DNA of 7,700 nt from Pseudomonadota bacterium. GTDB taxonomy: Bacteria > Pseudomonadota > Gammaproteobacteria > Burkholderiales > Ferrovaceae. The stretch is taken from positions 1 to 7,700 of the forward strand of contig JAJZHV010000045.1 of NCBI GenBank assembly GCA_021804345.1, in the 5' to 3' direction. Both the position numbers and the translations under genes were made by a program. The notes beneath the pieces were generated by a model, which was given only the letters and a program-made list of their open reading frames with translations, did no database searches and was not told the DNA's origin. This document shows positions 1 to 6,198 of the stretch, piece after piece. The number at the start of each line of letters is the position of its first letter. Position 1 is the first letter of the stretch.

Positions 1-1013
1 TTGGGGATAAGATTATCGTAAAAAGCGCCATGAAGGCTGCTGGGGTACCCGTTGTTCCCGGTTCCGAAGGGCAATTGCCTGAAGACCCCAAGGAGCTTAA
101 AAAAATCGCCACGGAGATTGGCTACCCGGTGTTGATCAAGGCGGCTGCCGGAGGGGGGGGCCGTGGCATGCGTGTGGTGGAGAAGGAAGAGGATCTGATG
201 TCTTCTCTGGAATTGACGCGTGGCGAGGCCCGTGCAGCCTTTGGCAATGATACTGTGTACATGGAGAAGTACCTCAGTCAACCGCGGCATATCGAAATCC
301 AGGTTTTGTCTGATGAGCATGGCAATGCTGTTTATTTGGGCGAGCGGGATTGTTCCATGCAACGGCGGAATCAAAAAATCATTGAGGAAGCCCCTGCACC
401 AGGCTTGACTGAAAAAATGCGTCAGAAAATCGGCGAGAGCTGTGTGGCCGCCTGTAAACGGATCAAATATCGTGGGGCTGGAACTTTCGAATTTCTGTAT
501 GAAAACGGTGAGTTCTATTTCATCGAGATGAATACGCGTGTGCAAGTGGAACACCCGGTTACCGAGTTGATCACGGGCGTTGATATCGTACAGGAGCAAA
601 TCCGGATTGCAGCCGGCCAAAAACTAGCTTTGCGCCAAAAGGATGTTTTGTTGCGCGGGCATGCCCTGGAATGTCGAATCAATGCTGAAGATCCCTTTAC
701 CTTCATTCCCTCGCCGGGGCGGATTACCCAGTACCACGCACCTGGAGGACCTGGGACACGGGTGGATTCCCACATCTACCATAACTATTTTGTTCCCCCG
801 TACTACGACTCTTTAATTGCCAAGGTGCTGACCCACGGTGCAACCCGTGAGCAGGCTCTGGCCAGAATGCGCATCGCTCTCTCCGAGATGGTTGTGGAGG
901 GCATCAAAACCAACATTCCCCTGCATCAGCAACTGCTGATGGACAAGGAATTCATGAAGGGTGGCACCAGCATTCATTATCTGGAAGAAAAGCTGGCCAA
1001 AAGCAAGCTGTGA
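1..1013 (+). CDS. accC: Biotin carboxylase subunit of acetyl-CoA carboxylase (5' end missing)
   Basis: Cytoplasmic ATP-dependent carboxylation of the biotin on the AccB carrier, the first half-reaction of acetyl-CoA carboxylase in fatty acid synthesis. The frame is open from base 3 (G-D-K-I-I-V...), so the ATG at 30 is internal. Aligned by memory to E. coli AccC (449 aa), the first visible residue matches about residue 114; the 336 residues seen complete the protein, and about 113 are missing. Visible: the ATP-grasp glycine loop ([14 protein letters not shown]), MEKYL, PRHIEIQ, the CSMQRR...EEAPAP segment, the metal and catalytic block [16 protein letters not shown], the ECRINAEDP segment and the C-terminal GTSIHYLE. 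E. coli has His in RRHQK where this protein has Asn, as propionyl-CoA-type carboxylases do. accB would be expected just upstream. prmA follows after 2 bases. Confidence 0.97.
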   Translation, partial: GDKIIVKSAMKAAGVPVVPGSEGQLPEDPKELKKIATEIGYPVLIKAAAGGGGRGMRVVEKEEDLMSSLELTRGEARAAFGNDTVYMEKYLSQPRHIEIQVLSDEHGNAVYLGERDCSMQRRNQKIIEEAPAPGLTEKMRQKIGESCVAACKRIKYRGAGTFEFLYENGEFYFIEMNTRVQVEHPVTELITGVDIVQEQIRIAAGQKLALRQKDVLLRGHALECRINAEDPFTFIPSPGRITQYHAPGGPGTRVDSHIYHNYFVPPYYDSLIAKVLTHGATREQALARMRIALSEMVVEGIKTNIPLHQQLLMDKEFMKGGTSIHYLEEKLAKSKL

Positions 1014-1015
1014 CC

Positions 1016-1954
1016 ATGGCCTGGAAGCGTGTCATCCTTGAGACCTCGAGTCAGACCGCGGAGGCGCTTTCCGAGGCGCTCATGGAATGTGGTGCTCTGG
1101 CTGTCAGTATCGAACAGAACTTGGGTGTGGCAGGTGATTGGGAACTTTTCGGCGAACCGGGTGAACAGGTTGCAGCGCTTTGGCCCCATTGTCTGGTGGA
1201 TGCTTTGCTGCCCTTGGAGCGGGATGAAACTGCACTGATTGAGCAAGCGCTGGAACAAGCAGGGATTCTGGATATTCCCGCCTGGCAGGTTGACGTCGTG
1301 GCGGATCAGGACTGGGTCCGCTTAACTCAAAGCCAGTTTGATCCCATCGAGGTATGGCCGAAGCTCTGGATTGTTCCAACCTGGCACCAACCGCCAGATC
1401 CTCATGCCGTCAATATTCGTCTCGACCCAGGTCAAGCCTTTGGTACGGGAAGTCATCCTACGACACAACTCTGTTTACGCTGGTTGGCCGGGCACTCCAC
1501 CCTGGCGCAAGAGTCCCTGTTGGATTATGGGTGCGGCTCTGGAATTCTGGCCATTGCAGCCAGTTTGCTGGGGGCAAAACCTGTGGTAGGCGTCGATATT
1601 GATCCGGTGGCCGTAGAAACGGCATGCGCCAATGGGCTCAGAAATCAGGCTTCAGCAGAATTTCTGTTGCCAGCACACCTCGCGGCAGAGGCTTTCTTTG
1701 ATGGGATCGTGGCCAATATTTTGTCGGCCCCTTTGATTCTGTTAGCCCCTTTGTTAATGCACCATCTTAAACCAGGGGGCTGGATCACCCTGTCCGGTAT
1801 TCTTGCGCGCCAGTCCCAGCAGGTAGTCGCCGCCTACGCGTCTCAGTGTACACTGCAGGTTGTGGGCGAATCTGACGGTTGGGTGTGTTTGTCCGGACGC
1901 AAACATCTGGATGAAAGCACCATCAAACGAGAACTGGGCAAGATGACGAAATAG
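1016..1954 (+). CDS. prmA: Ribosomal protein L11 methyltransferase
   Basis: SAM-dependent methyltransferase that trimethylates ribosomal protein L11 in the cytoplasm. With the start at 1016 it has 312 residues. The N-terminal substrate domain begins M-A-W-K, like the M-P-W of E. coli PrmA. Then come the family block LDPGQAFGTGSHPTT (137-150), SAM motif I LDYGCGSG (169-176), the acidic VDIDP (193-197) and the NILSAPL catalytic-site motif (234-240). An in-frame GTG at 1010 would overlap the accC stop (GTGA) and add two residues; the ATG is preferred by family alignment. No clear Shine-Dalgarno is seen, so translation is probably coupled to accC. The tail after SGRKH is about 15 residues longer than in E. 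coli. The accBC-prmA neighbourhood is also known in gammaproteobacteria. Confidence 0.95.
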   Translation: MAWKRVILETSSQTAEALSEALMECGALAVSIEQNLGVAGDWELFGEPGEQVAALWPHCLVDALLPLERDETALIEQALEQAGILDIPAWQVDVVADQDWVRLTQSQFDPIEVWPKLWIVPTWHQPPDPHAVNIRLDPGQAFGTGSHPTTQLCLRWLAGHSTLAQESLLDYGCGSGILAIAASLLGAKPVVGVDIDPVAVETACANGLRNQASAEFLLPAHLAAEAFFDGIVANILSAPLILLAPLLMHHLKPGGWITLSGILARQSQQVVAAYASQCTLQVVGESDGWVCLSGRKHLDESTIKRELGKMTK

Positions 1955-1973
1955 GAAGTGGATCAGTTATACT
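1943..1973 (+). promoter_or_regulatory. Possible weak promoter before gcvH
   Basis: TATACT at 1968-1973 matches five of six bases of the sigma-70 -10 consensus. A poor -35 candidate (ATGACG, 1943-1948) lies 19 bases upstream, longer than optimal. It overlaps the end of prmA, and the 48-base prmA-gcvH gap is the only room for an internal promoter in this six-gene run. Chance occurrence is quite possible. Confidence 0.22.
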
Positions 1974-2002
1974 GCCCGGAACTCTCACTTGGAACTGGTG
2001 CA

Positions 2003-2380
2003 ATGTCCGATCCCGACGACCGAAAATATACCCCAGCACACCAATGGGTCATGCCAGATCAGTCTGGGGACCTTCTGATCGGTATCACGGATTTTGCCCA
2101 GAATCAGTTGGGAGATATTCTGTTTGTGCAACTTCCCCGAGTGGGACAGGTTCTTGGCGACCAGGAGTCTTGTGCTGTCGTGGAGTCTGTGAAATCGGCT
2201 TCCGATATCCCGGCGCCACTGGCAGGCGTGGTGCTGGCACTGAACAGCGCGCTGTCCGATAGCCCCGAAGTACTCAATACACGGCCTTACGACAACTGGT
2301 TGTTCAAGATGCGCCCTGCACATCCGCAAGACGTTGCACGGTTACTCAATGTTGAGCAATATCGCCCCCTCACCTCATAG
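2003..2380 (+). CDS. gcvH: Glycine cleavage system H protein (lipoyl carrier)
   Basis: Small cytoplasmic lipoyl-domain protein that carries the aminomethyl group between GcvP, GcvT and the lipoamide dehydrogenase; H proteins also serve as lipoate assembly or donor platforms in some bacteria. The 125-residue product has normal family length. It shows KYTPAHQWV (the usual HEW region), GITDFAQNQLGD, FVQLP, the lipoylation motif ESVKSASD with Lys64 as modified residue, ALSDSPEVLN and the C-terminal DNWLFKM block. An in-frame GTG at 1958 would add 15 residues with no family resemblance, so ATG 2003 is chosen; its Shine-Dalgarno is weak. No gcvT or gcvP is visible in the window. tpx follows after 9 bases. 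Confidence 0.93.
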   Translation: MSDPDDRKYTPAHQWVMPDQSGDLLIGITDFAQNQLGDILFVQLPRVGQVLGDQESCAVVESVKSASDIPAPLAGVVLALNSALSDSPEVLNTRPYDNWLFKMRPAHPQDVARLLNVEQYRPLTS

Positions 2381-2384
2381 GAGA
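2379..2384 (+). promoter_or_regulatory. Ribosome binding site of tpx
   Basis: AGGAGA, five bases before the ATG at 2390, is the best Shine-Dalgarno in the + strand gene run. It overlaps the last two bases of the gcvH stop codon. It suggests that tpx is translated strongly and independently of its neighbours, unlike the coupled genes on either side. Confidence 0.7.
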
Positions 2385-2389
2385 ACATC

Positions 2390-2893
2390 ATGTCAACGGT
2401 TACATTGGCGGGAAACCTTATCACTGTCGCAGGTCAATTTCCCCAGGTGGGGCAGATCGCACCAGATTTTTCCTTGACCGGGAAGGACCTGGCTGAAAAT
2501 ACCCTCGCCACATTTTCGGGACGGCGAAAAATTCTCAATATCGTGCCGAGTCTCGATACCCCCACGTGTGCCACTTCAACCCGCACATTTAATGAAACTG
2601 CGGCTGGTTTGAGCCAGACGGTGGTTCTGGTGATTTCTGCCGACCTTCCCTTTGCCATGTCCCGTTTTTGTGTGGCCGAAGGTCTGGACGGCGTAGTCAC
2701 CTTATCCTCCTTTCGTTCACCGGGGTTTCACAGCGATTATGGCGTGGATATCACAGACGGACCTCTGCGTGGTTTGACTGCTCGGGCTGTGGTGGTTCTG
2801 GATGAACATAATCGGGTACTTCATTCACAACTCGTACCTGAAATCAAAAACGAGCCGGACTATCAGGCTGCTCTGGCTGTTTTACGCGGATGA
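2390..2893 (+). CDS. tpx: Thiol peroxidase (atypical 2-Cys peroxiredoxin)
   Basis: Reduces hydrogen peroxide and organic hydroperoxides using thioredoxin. The product has 167 residues, the same size as E. coli Tpx, and is similar over its whole length. The peroxidatic cysteine is Cys60 in the T-P-T-C active site (Thr57 three residues before). The resolving cysteine is Cys94 in SRFC, following the diagnostic ISADLPFA stretch. Arg132 in ARAVVV matches the active-site arginine. The C-terminal [11 protein letters not shown] is a Tpx hallmark. No signal peptide is seen, so I expect a cytoplasmic location (some Tpx proteins are periplasmic). The stop overlaps the next start (ATGA at 2890-2893), which implies co-translation with the kinase. 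Confidence 0.96.
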   Translation: MSTVTLAGNLITVAGQFPQVGQIAPDFSLTGKDLAENTLATFSGRRKILNIVPSLDTPTCATSTRTFNETAAGLSQTVVLVISADLPFAMSRFCVAEGLDGVVTLSSFRSPGFHSDYGVDITDGPLRGLTARAVVVLDEHNRVLHSQLVPEIKNEPDYQAALAVLRG

Positions 2894-3828
2894 AGACATT
2901 GATCTGCGGGTCCATGGCTTACGACACCATCATGGTGTTTGAAGACCGATTTCAACATCATATCCTACCCGAAAAAATACATATTCTGAGTGTGGCCTTT
3001 CTGGTGCCGGAAATGCGCAAGGAGTTTGGCGGTACTGCGGGAAATATTGCGTATAACCTGAAATTATTGGGTGAGAGCCCCATGATCATGGCGACGGCAG
3101 GACGCGACTTTGCAGACTATAGCCAACGGTTGAAAGATCTGGATATCGATCAGGGATTCATTCGGCTGATTCCGGACAGCTATACTGCTCAGGCGTTCAT
3201 TACGACGGATCTGGATGATAATCAGATCACGGCCTTTCACCCCGGCGCGATGAATTTTTCACACCTGAATCACATACCCGATAGTCAGGATGTGCGTTTT
3301 GGTCTGATTGCGCCGGATGGTCGTGAGGGGATGATGCAGCACGCACGGCAATTTGCCGCTGCGCAGATTCCCTTTCTGTTCGATCCCGGCCAGGGACTGC
3401 CCATGTTTTCGGGTAGCGAGTTACTGGCGTTTCTGGAGTTGGCCTCCTATCTGGCTGTGAACGACTATGAAGCCACCTTGCTGTGTGAAAAAACCGGTCG
3501 TTCTTTCGATCAATTGGCGGCCATGGTCCAGGCTGCCGTTGTGACGAAAGGTGCGGAAGGATCCCTGATCTACGCGCCAGAGGGCTTGATCAGTATTCCC
3601 GCTGTTCGCCCGGAGGCCGTGGAGGATCCCACGGGTTGCGGTGACGCCTACCGTGCTGGTCTGATTTATGGGCTCTCCAGACAATGGCCGTGGGCCAAAA
3701 CCGGGCGCCTGGCTTCCTTGATGGGGGCTTTGAAAATCGCCCATCGGGGCGGGCAGAATCACCGTTATACCCGTTCCGAGATCTCCCATCGGTTTCAGCA
3801 AGCCTTCGGTATCGACATGGACTCATGA
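2890..3828 (+). CDS. PfkB-family kinase, probable adenosine kinase
   Basis: A ribokinase-fold (PfkB) phosphotransferase of 312 residues. Visible: Asp12 in GSMAYD (substrate ribose contact), [12 protein letters not shown] (46-57, di-glycine substrate loop), VTKGAEGS (218-225) and the PfkB signature [12 protein letters not shown] (246-257), with the GCG anion hole and catalytic base Asp252. The N-terminal pattern RF...LPE..H..S.AFLV...GG.AGN resembles, from memory, Mycobacterium adenosine kinase more than ribokinases or fructokinases. I therefore infer phosphorylation of adenosine to AMP with ATP. Another nucleoside or sugar substrate cannot be excluded. It has no visible Shine-Dalgarno and starts inside the tpx stop, so it is probably translationally coupled; it ends in an ATGA overlap with the acyltransferase gene. 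Confidence 0.85.
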   Translation: MKTLICGSMAYDTIMVFEDRFQHHILPEKIHILSVAFLVPEMRKEFGGTAGNIAYNLKLLGESPMIMATAGRDFADYSQRLKDLDIDQGFIRLIPDSYTAQAFITTDLDDNQITAFHPGAMNFSHLNHIPDSQDVRFGLIAPDGREGMMQHARQFAAAQIPFLFDPGQGLPMFSGSELLAFLELASYLAVNDYEATLLCEKTGRSFDQLAAMVQAAVVTKGAEGSLIYAPEGLISIPAVRPEAVEDPTGCGDAYRAGLIYGLSRQWPWAKTGRLASLMGALKIAHRGGQNHRYTRSEISHRFQQAFGIDMDS

Positions 3829-4658
3829 GAAAGTTAGCGCTCACTCTCCGCTTGTTTATTGTTAGCGCTCATGTACTGCGAGGGGTTTTGGTCACAGCTT
3901 GGATACTGCCGCGACTATCACGAGAGGATCGCAACCAGGCTATCCAACGCTGGGCCAGGCAGCTGTTGCAGATTTTGCGAATGGACTGGCGTGTATCTGG
4001 AGCGCTGCCATCCTTGGATCAGTTTCCCGTCCTATTGACCTCTAATCACGTCTCATGGGTTGACATTTTTGTCATCCAGGCGCTCTACCCTGTCCGTTTT
4101 GTCTCTAAATCTGAGGTCAGAGCGTGGCCAGTTTTTGGTTGGCTGGCTGCTCGCACGGGTACCTTGTTTCTGGTTCGTGCTTCACGTCGACAAACGGCTG
4201 AAATTGGCACCCAAATGCAGTCCGTATTAGCGCAGGGGGACAGCCTGGGATTGTTCCCCGAGTCCACTACCTCCGATGGCCAAACCCTATTGCCCTTTAG
4301 AAGCCCAATGCTTCAAGCGGCGGTAGATAGTAAGCGCCCACTTTTGCCAATATTCATCCATTATAAGCTGTCTGATGGGCAGCCTAATCCTTACCTACCC
4401 TTCGTTGGCTCCATGACGTTTGTGGAATCTCTGCTCAAGATTCTTGGCGGGCCAGCAGCCACAGTGGACATCCGGATAGGACCACTGACACACCCCTTGC
4501 AGCAACATCGACGTGAGCTGGCAGTGTTGCTGGAACAGCACACACGGGCCTTAATGGTGGGAACGACGAGGACAGGATACCTGGAACAGGGCGAGGTCCT
4601 CCAAACGTACGGCAGTGAGATGCCCTCCCCACAGGCAGCCGGTATCGAGTGCCAATAA
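3825..4658 (+). CDS. plsC: 1-acyl-glycerol-3-phosphate acyltransferase family protein (PlsC-like)
   Basis: Membrane-associated acyltransferase expected to convert lysophosphatidate to phosphatidate in phospholipid synthesis. A lyso-ornithine-lipid acyltransferase role is possible, because the families look alike. The product has 277 residues. A hydrophobic N-terminus (about 5-29) suggests a membrane anchor. Motif I is NHVSWVD (His75, Asp80; HX4D catalytic pair). A motif II-like segment covers GWLAARTGTLFLVR. Motif III is FPESTTSDG (144-152), with Ser where FPEGT is usual, and motif IV is LLPIFIHY (173-180). The frame stays open upstream to an ATG at 3684, but that stretch is inside the kinase gene. 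The start at 3825 gives an ATGA overlap and a plausible N-terminus. Residues 243-277 are encoded opposite the 3' end of apaH. Confidence 0.9.
   Translation: MRKLALTLRLFIVSAHVLRGVLVTAWILPRLSREDRNQAIQRWARQLLQILRMDWRVSGALPSLDQFPVLLTSNHVSWVDIFVIQALYPVRFVSKSEVRAWPVFGWLAARTGTLFLVRASRRQTAEIGTQMQSVLAQGDSLGLFPESTTSDGQTLLPFRSPMLQAAVDSKRPLLPIFIHYKLSDGQPNPYLPFVGSMTFVESLLKILGGPAATVDIRIGPLTHPLQQHRRELAVLLEQHTRALMVGTTRTGYLEQGEVLQTYGSEMPSPQAAGIECQ
3833..3871 (+). repeat. 11-bp direct repeat at the 5' end of plsC
   Basis: GTTAGCGCTCA occurs at 3833-3843 and again at 3861-3871, 28 bases apart start to start. The copies fall in different reading frames, so they do not reflect a repeated peptide. Each contains the 6-bp palindrome AGCGCT. 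A function is not known; a protein-binding site near the start of the lipid gene is one possibility, chance another. Confidence 0.45.
4551..4658. other. Convergent antisense overlap of plsC and apaH
   Basis: The last 35 codons plus stop of plsC (+) are the exact reverse complement of the last 35 codons plus stop of apaH (-), and the two frames are codon-aligned. The plsC stop TAA at 4656-4658 is opposite the Leu239 codon TTA of apaH. The conserved ApaH segment LALDTGCLWGG lies here, whereas the PlsC tail matches no motif I know. apaH therefore looks like the constrained frame and the PlsC tail like an overprinted extension. Confidence 0.85.
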
Positions 4659-5372
4659 GCGAGAGGGCTGGTCCAAATGGAGTCCGAGGGCGGACCAATG
4701 CCCAAAAATGAGGTTTTCGCCAGCCGAACGGCGTCCAGGCACTTGAAACCAGGGCATATACCCCTTGGGGATATCGCAAAGGGCTCCCTTATGGGCAAAC
4801 TCCATCGAGCCATCCGCAGAACAGATTCGCAGTCGCGTCAACCCATTGGTAATGAGGCGCAGACGGTCCATGCCAGCGAGCCCCGGAGACCAGCGATGGG
4901 GCCGATTACCATACATCTCTTTCAAAAATTCTCGGTAGGAGGCTGCGCGTAGGGCCTGTTCTACCTCTCCAGCCAGTTCTTTGGCTTGGCGGACATCCCA
5001 CTGAGGCAGCAAACCGGCATGAACCATGGTGTAGCCTTGGGCGCAATGGATGAGGGGACGTTGGCGCAACCATTCCAGGAGTTCAATCCGATCGCAGGCC
5101 TCAAGCACGCCATCCAGGGTATCCCCGCGGTGAAGTGGTGCGAATCCCTCGGAAACACTCAGCAAATGCAGATCATGATTCCCTAAAACACACACCGCAC
5201 GGGATCCGAGTCCTTTCACATAACGCAATACTTCCAGGGAATGAGGGCCACGGTTGACCAGATCTCCCACAAACCAGAGCTGGTCCTGATCCCAACGCAG
5301 CGGCAGACGTGTCAGAAGAAGCTCCAGAGACTCAAAACATCCCTGGAGATCTCCTATAGCGTAAATACTCAT
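4551..5372 (-). CDS. apaH: Bis(5'-nucleosyl)-tetraphosphatase, symmetrical (Ap4A hydrolase)
   Basis: Metal-dependent hydrolase that splits Ap4A to two ADP; it controls dinucleoside polyphosphate levels under stress and can act on NpnN-capped RNA in E. coli. The product has 273 residues, near the E. coli length. Calcineurin-like phosphoesterase motifs: GDLQGC (Asp8; E. coli has GDVHG), GDLVNRG (36-42), GNHDLHLL (64-71), VHAG (His118) and FGHW (His225). The family blocks FLKEMYGN...WSP and LITNGLTRLR and the C-terminal ALDTGCLWGG (241-250) are all present. The start at 5372 fits family alignment, but no clear Shine-Dalgarno is visible. It lies 69 bases downstream of the cytochrome gene on the same strand and may be co-transcribed. 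Its last 108 bases overlap plsC tail to tail. Confidence 0.96.
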   Translation of the reverse strand: MSIYAIGDLQGCFESLELLLTRLPLRWDQDQLWFVGDLVNRGPHSLEVLRYVKGLGSRAVCVLGNHDLHLLSVSEGFAPLHRGDTLDGVLEACDRIELLEWLRQRPLIHCAQGYTMVHAGLLPQWDVRQAKELAGEVEQALRAASYREFLKEMYGNRPHRWSPGLAGMDRLRLITNGLTRLRICSADGSMEFAHKGALCDIPKGYMPWFQVPGRRSAGENLIFGHWSALGLHLDQPSRLLALDTGCLWGGHLTAVRLEDLALFQVSCPRRSHH

Positions 5373-5441
5373 CGGGTGCGAAGGACAATGATGGCCTGAC
5401 TAATGCGGTGACATGCGGGCAACACAGCGTGCAATGGCGCG
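5373..5441. other. Short gap between the cytochrome gene and apaH
   Basis: These 69 bases separate two - strand genes. I see no convincing hairpin followed by a T run and no good promoter hexamer pair, so read-through from the cytochrome gene into apaH is plausible but not shown. Confidence 0.4.
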
Positions 5442-5981
5442 TTACTTGACTGCTGCAACCATGTAATCGACCGTGGCTTTGACGTCTGCGTCGGAAAGGC
5501 CGGGGTTTCCGCCCTTGGCGGGCATGCTTTTTTTGCCCTTCAGCGCACTGTTGTAGAGCGCTTCCATTCCTTGCGCAATTCGCGGTGCCCAAGCAGCCTT
5601 ATCACCAAACTTGGGTGAACCCAAAGCGCCGGATGCGTGGCAACCCATGCAAAGAGAATTGTAGGTTGTTTCCCCTAGCTTGTTTCCGGCAGCGGCGGGA
5701 GCGCTGGCCGCAGAGGATTTGCTGCCTGCGGCAGCGCCGGAATCAGAGGCTGGTGCGGCCTCTGGCACAGTGGCGAGCGGTCGTGCCACGGTGGCAATGC
5801 TTACTTCTCCCGAGGGTTTGATGCGTTCTTCGACCGTGGATTTTGCAGCAGTATTGTCCAAAGAAGCGGCTTGAAGGGAGTTGTCGGTCATGGTACGAAA
5901 ACAGGTTAGAGCAAGGGCCACACCCACTGCGACCCACATACTTTGGACGTTGGAACCGGTACTGGAATTCACCTTTGTCAT
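5442..5981 (-). CDS. Membrane-anchored cytochrome c5-family protein
   Basis: A mono-heme class I c-type cytochrome, expected to sit on the periplasmic side of the inner membrane and shuttle electrons; the partner is unknown. With the start at 5981 it has 179 residues. A short cytoplasmic N-terminus is followed by one membrane segment (about 14-28) and an ERIKPSGEVSIA block (52-63), seen in cytochrome c5-family proteins. Then comes an Ala/Pro/Ser-rich linker (about 69-100) and the heme domain. Heme attachment is CMGCH (Cys111, Cys114, His115), and Met153 in SMPAKGG is the likely sixth ligand. The C-terminal SDADVKATVDYM helix is typical. The frame is open upstream to 6065, but the added 28 residues look non-native and a good ribosome site precedes 5981. 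Confidence 0.93.
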   Translation of the reverse strand: MTKVNSSTGSNVQSMWVAVGVALALTCFRTMTDNSLQAASLDNTAAKSTVEERIKPSGEVSIATVARPLATVPEAAPASDSGAAAGSKSSAASAPAAAGNKLGETTYNSLCMGCHASGALGSPKFGDKAAWAPRIAQGMEALYNSALKGKKSMPAKGGNPGLSDADVKATVDYMVAAVK

Positions 5982-5986
5982 GAATA

Positions 5987-5995
5987 ACCCCCCTG
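5987..5995 (-). promoter_or_regulatory. Ribosome binding site of the cytochrome gene
   Basis: On the - strand the sequence just before the ATG at 5981 reads AGGGGGGTTATTC. The purine-rich AGGGGGGTT resembles the AAGGAGGT consensus at suitable spacing. It decides the start at 5981 over the upstream in-frame ATGs. Confidence 0.65.
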
Positions 5996-6022
5996 CAATA
6001 GATTGATGAAATGGACCACCCC

Positions 6023-6028
6023 ATTGTA
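6023..6028 (-). promoter_or_regulatory. Possible -10 box for the cytochrome gene
   Basis: TACAAT on the - strand matches five of six bases of TATAAT and lies about 40 bases upstream of the chosen start. At 17-base spacing the -35 position reads AAAACA, a weak match. The call rests almost wholly on the -10 hexamer. Confidence 0.25.
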
Positions 6029-6092
6029 CTCCCTCTTGGCAAGCCTGTTTTTTGCGCTGCATCAAAATAGGTCGTGATTCCGGATACCTATT

Positions 6093-6127
6093 CTGTTCAT
6101 CGTTCTGTCATTTCCGCTCTGCAAAAT
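6093..6127 (+). promoter_or_regulatory. Pho-box-like element with -10 box before the phosphoesterase gene
   Basis: CTGTCAT at 6105-6111 is an exact match to the PhoB half-site. A near copy with one inserted base (CTGTTCAT, 6093-6100) precedes it after a 4-base spacer. Ten bases after the exact half-site lies CAAAAT (6122-6127; four of six matches to TATAAT), the same spacing as in the E. coli phoA promoter. The downstream gene is a phosphoesterase, so phosphate-starvation control makes sense. The insertion and the weak -10 keep confidence low. Confidence 0.35.
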
Positions 6128-6131
6128 GAAA

Positions 6132-6163
6132 GATACAAGCTCATTCCTAGTACGGCTTGTATC
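6132..6163. repeat. Perfect 9-bp inverted repeat in the divergent intergenic region
   Basis: GATACAAGC (6132-6140) and GCTTGTATC (6155-6163) are perfect inverted copies separated by 14 bases. No T run follows, so it does not look like a terminator. It could be a dimeric regulator operator, or a 5' leader hairpin if transcription starts near 6134 as the -10 candidate implies. It ends 35 bases before the phosphoesterase start. Confidence 0.6.
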
Positions 6164-6188
6164 GTCGAATTTACCATCCCGAAGTCAT

Positions 6189-6193
6189 GGAGA
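6189..6193 (+). promoter_or_regulatory. Ribosome binding site of the phosphoesterase gene
   Basis: GGAGA, five bases before the ATG at 6199, supports that start. An in-frame ATG at 6187 would add four residues (M-E-K-I) but has no comparable site before it. Confidence 0.65.
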
Positions 6194-6198
6194 AAATC

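Noticed and set aside
3684..3824. In-frame upstream extension of plsC to an ATG at 3684
   Set aside because: It lies inside the kinase gene, whose frame carries conserved residues there; the start at 3825 gives a typical ATGA overlap and a normal hydrophobic N-terminus.
4669..4697. TGGTCC ... GGACCA inverted repeat just past the plsC stop, considered as a terminator
   Set aside because: Six-base arms with a long loop and no T run on either strand; it lies within apaH coding sequence.
4677..4952. Open frame on the + strand opposite apaH
   Set aside because: Antisense shadow of a well-conserved gene with no recognisable protein features.
6045..6055. T run in the divergent intergenic region, considered as a terminator
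   Set aside because: Only a three-base GGC/GCC stem precedes it, too short for an intrinsic terminator, and no + strand gene ends nearby.
5982..6065. 28-codon N-terminal extension of the cytochrome
   Set aside because: The extra residues resemble no signal or domain, and a strong ribosome site directly precedes the ATG at 5981.
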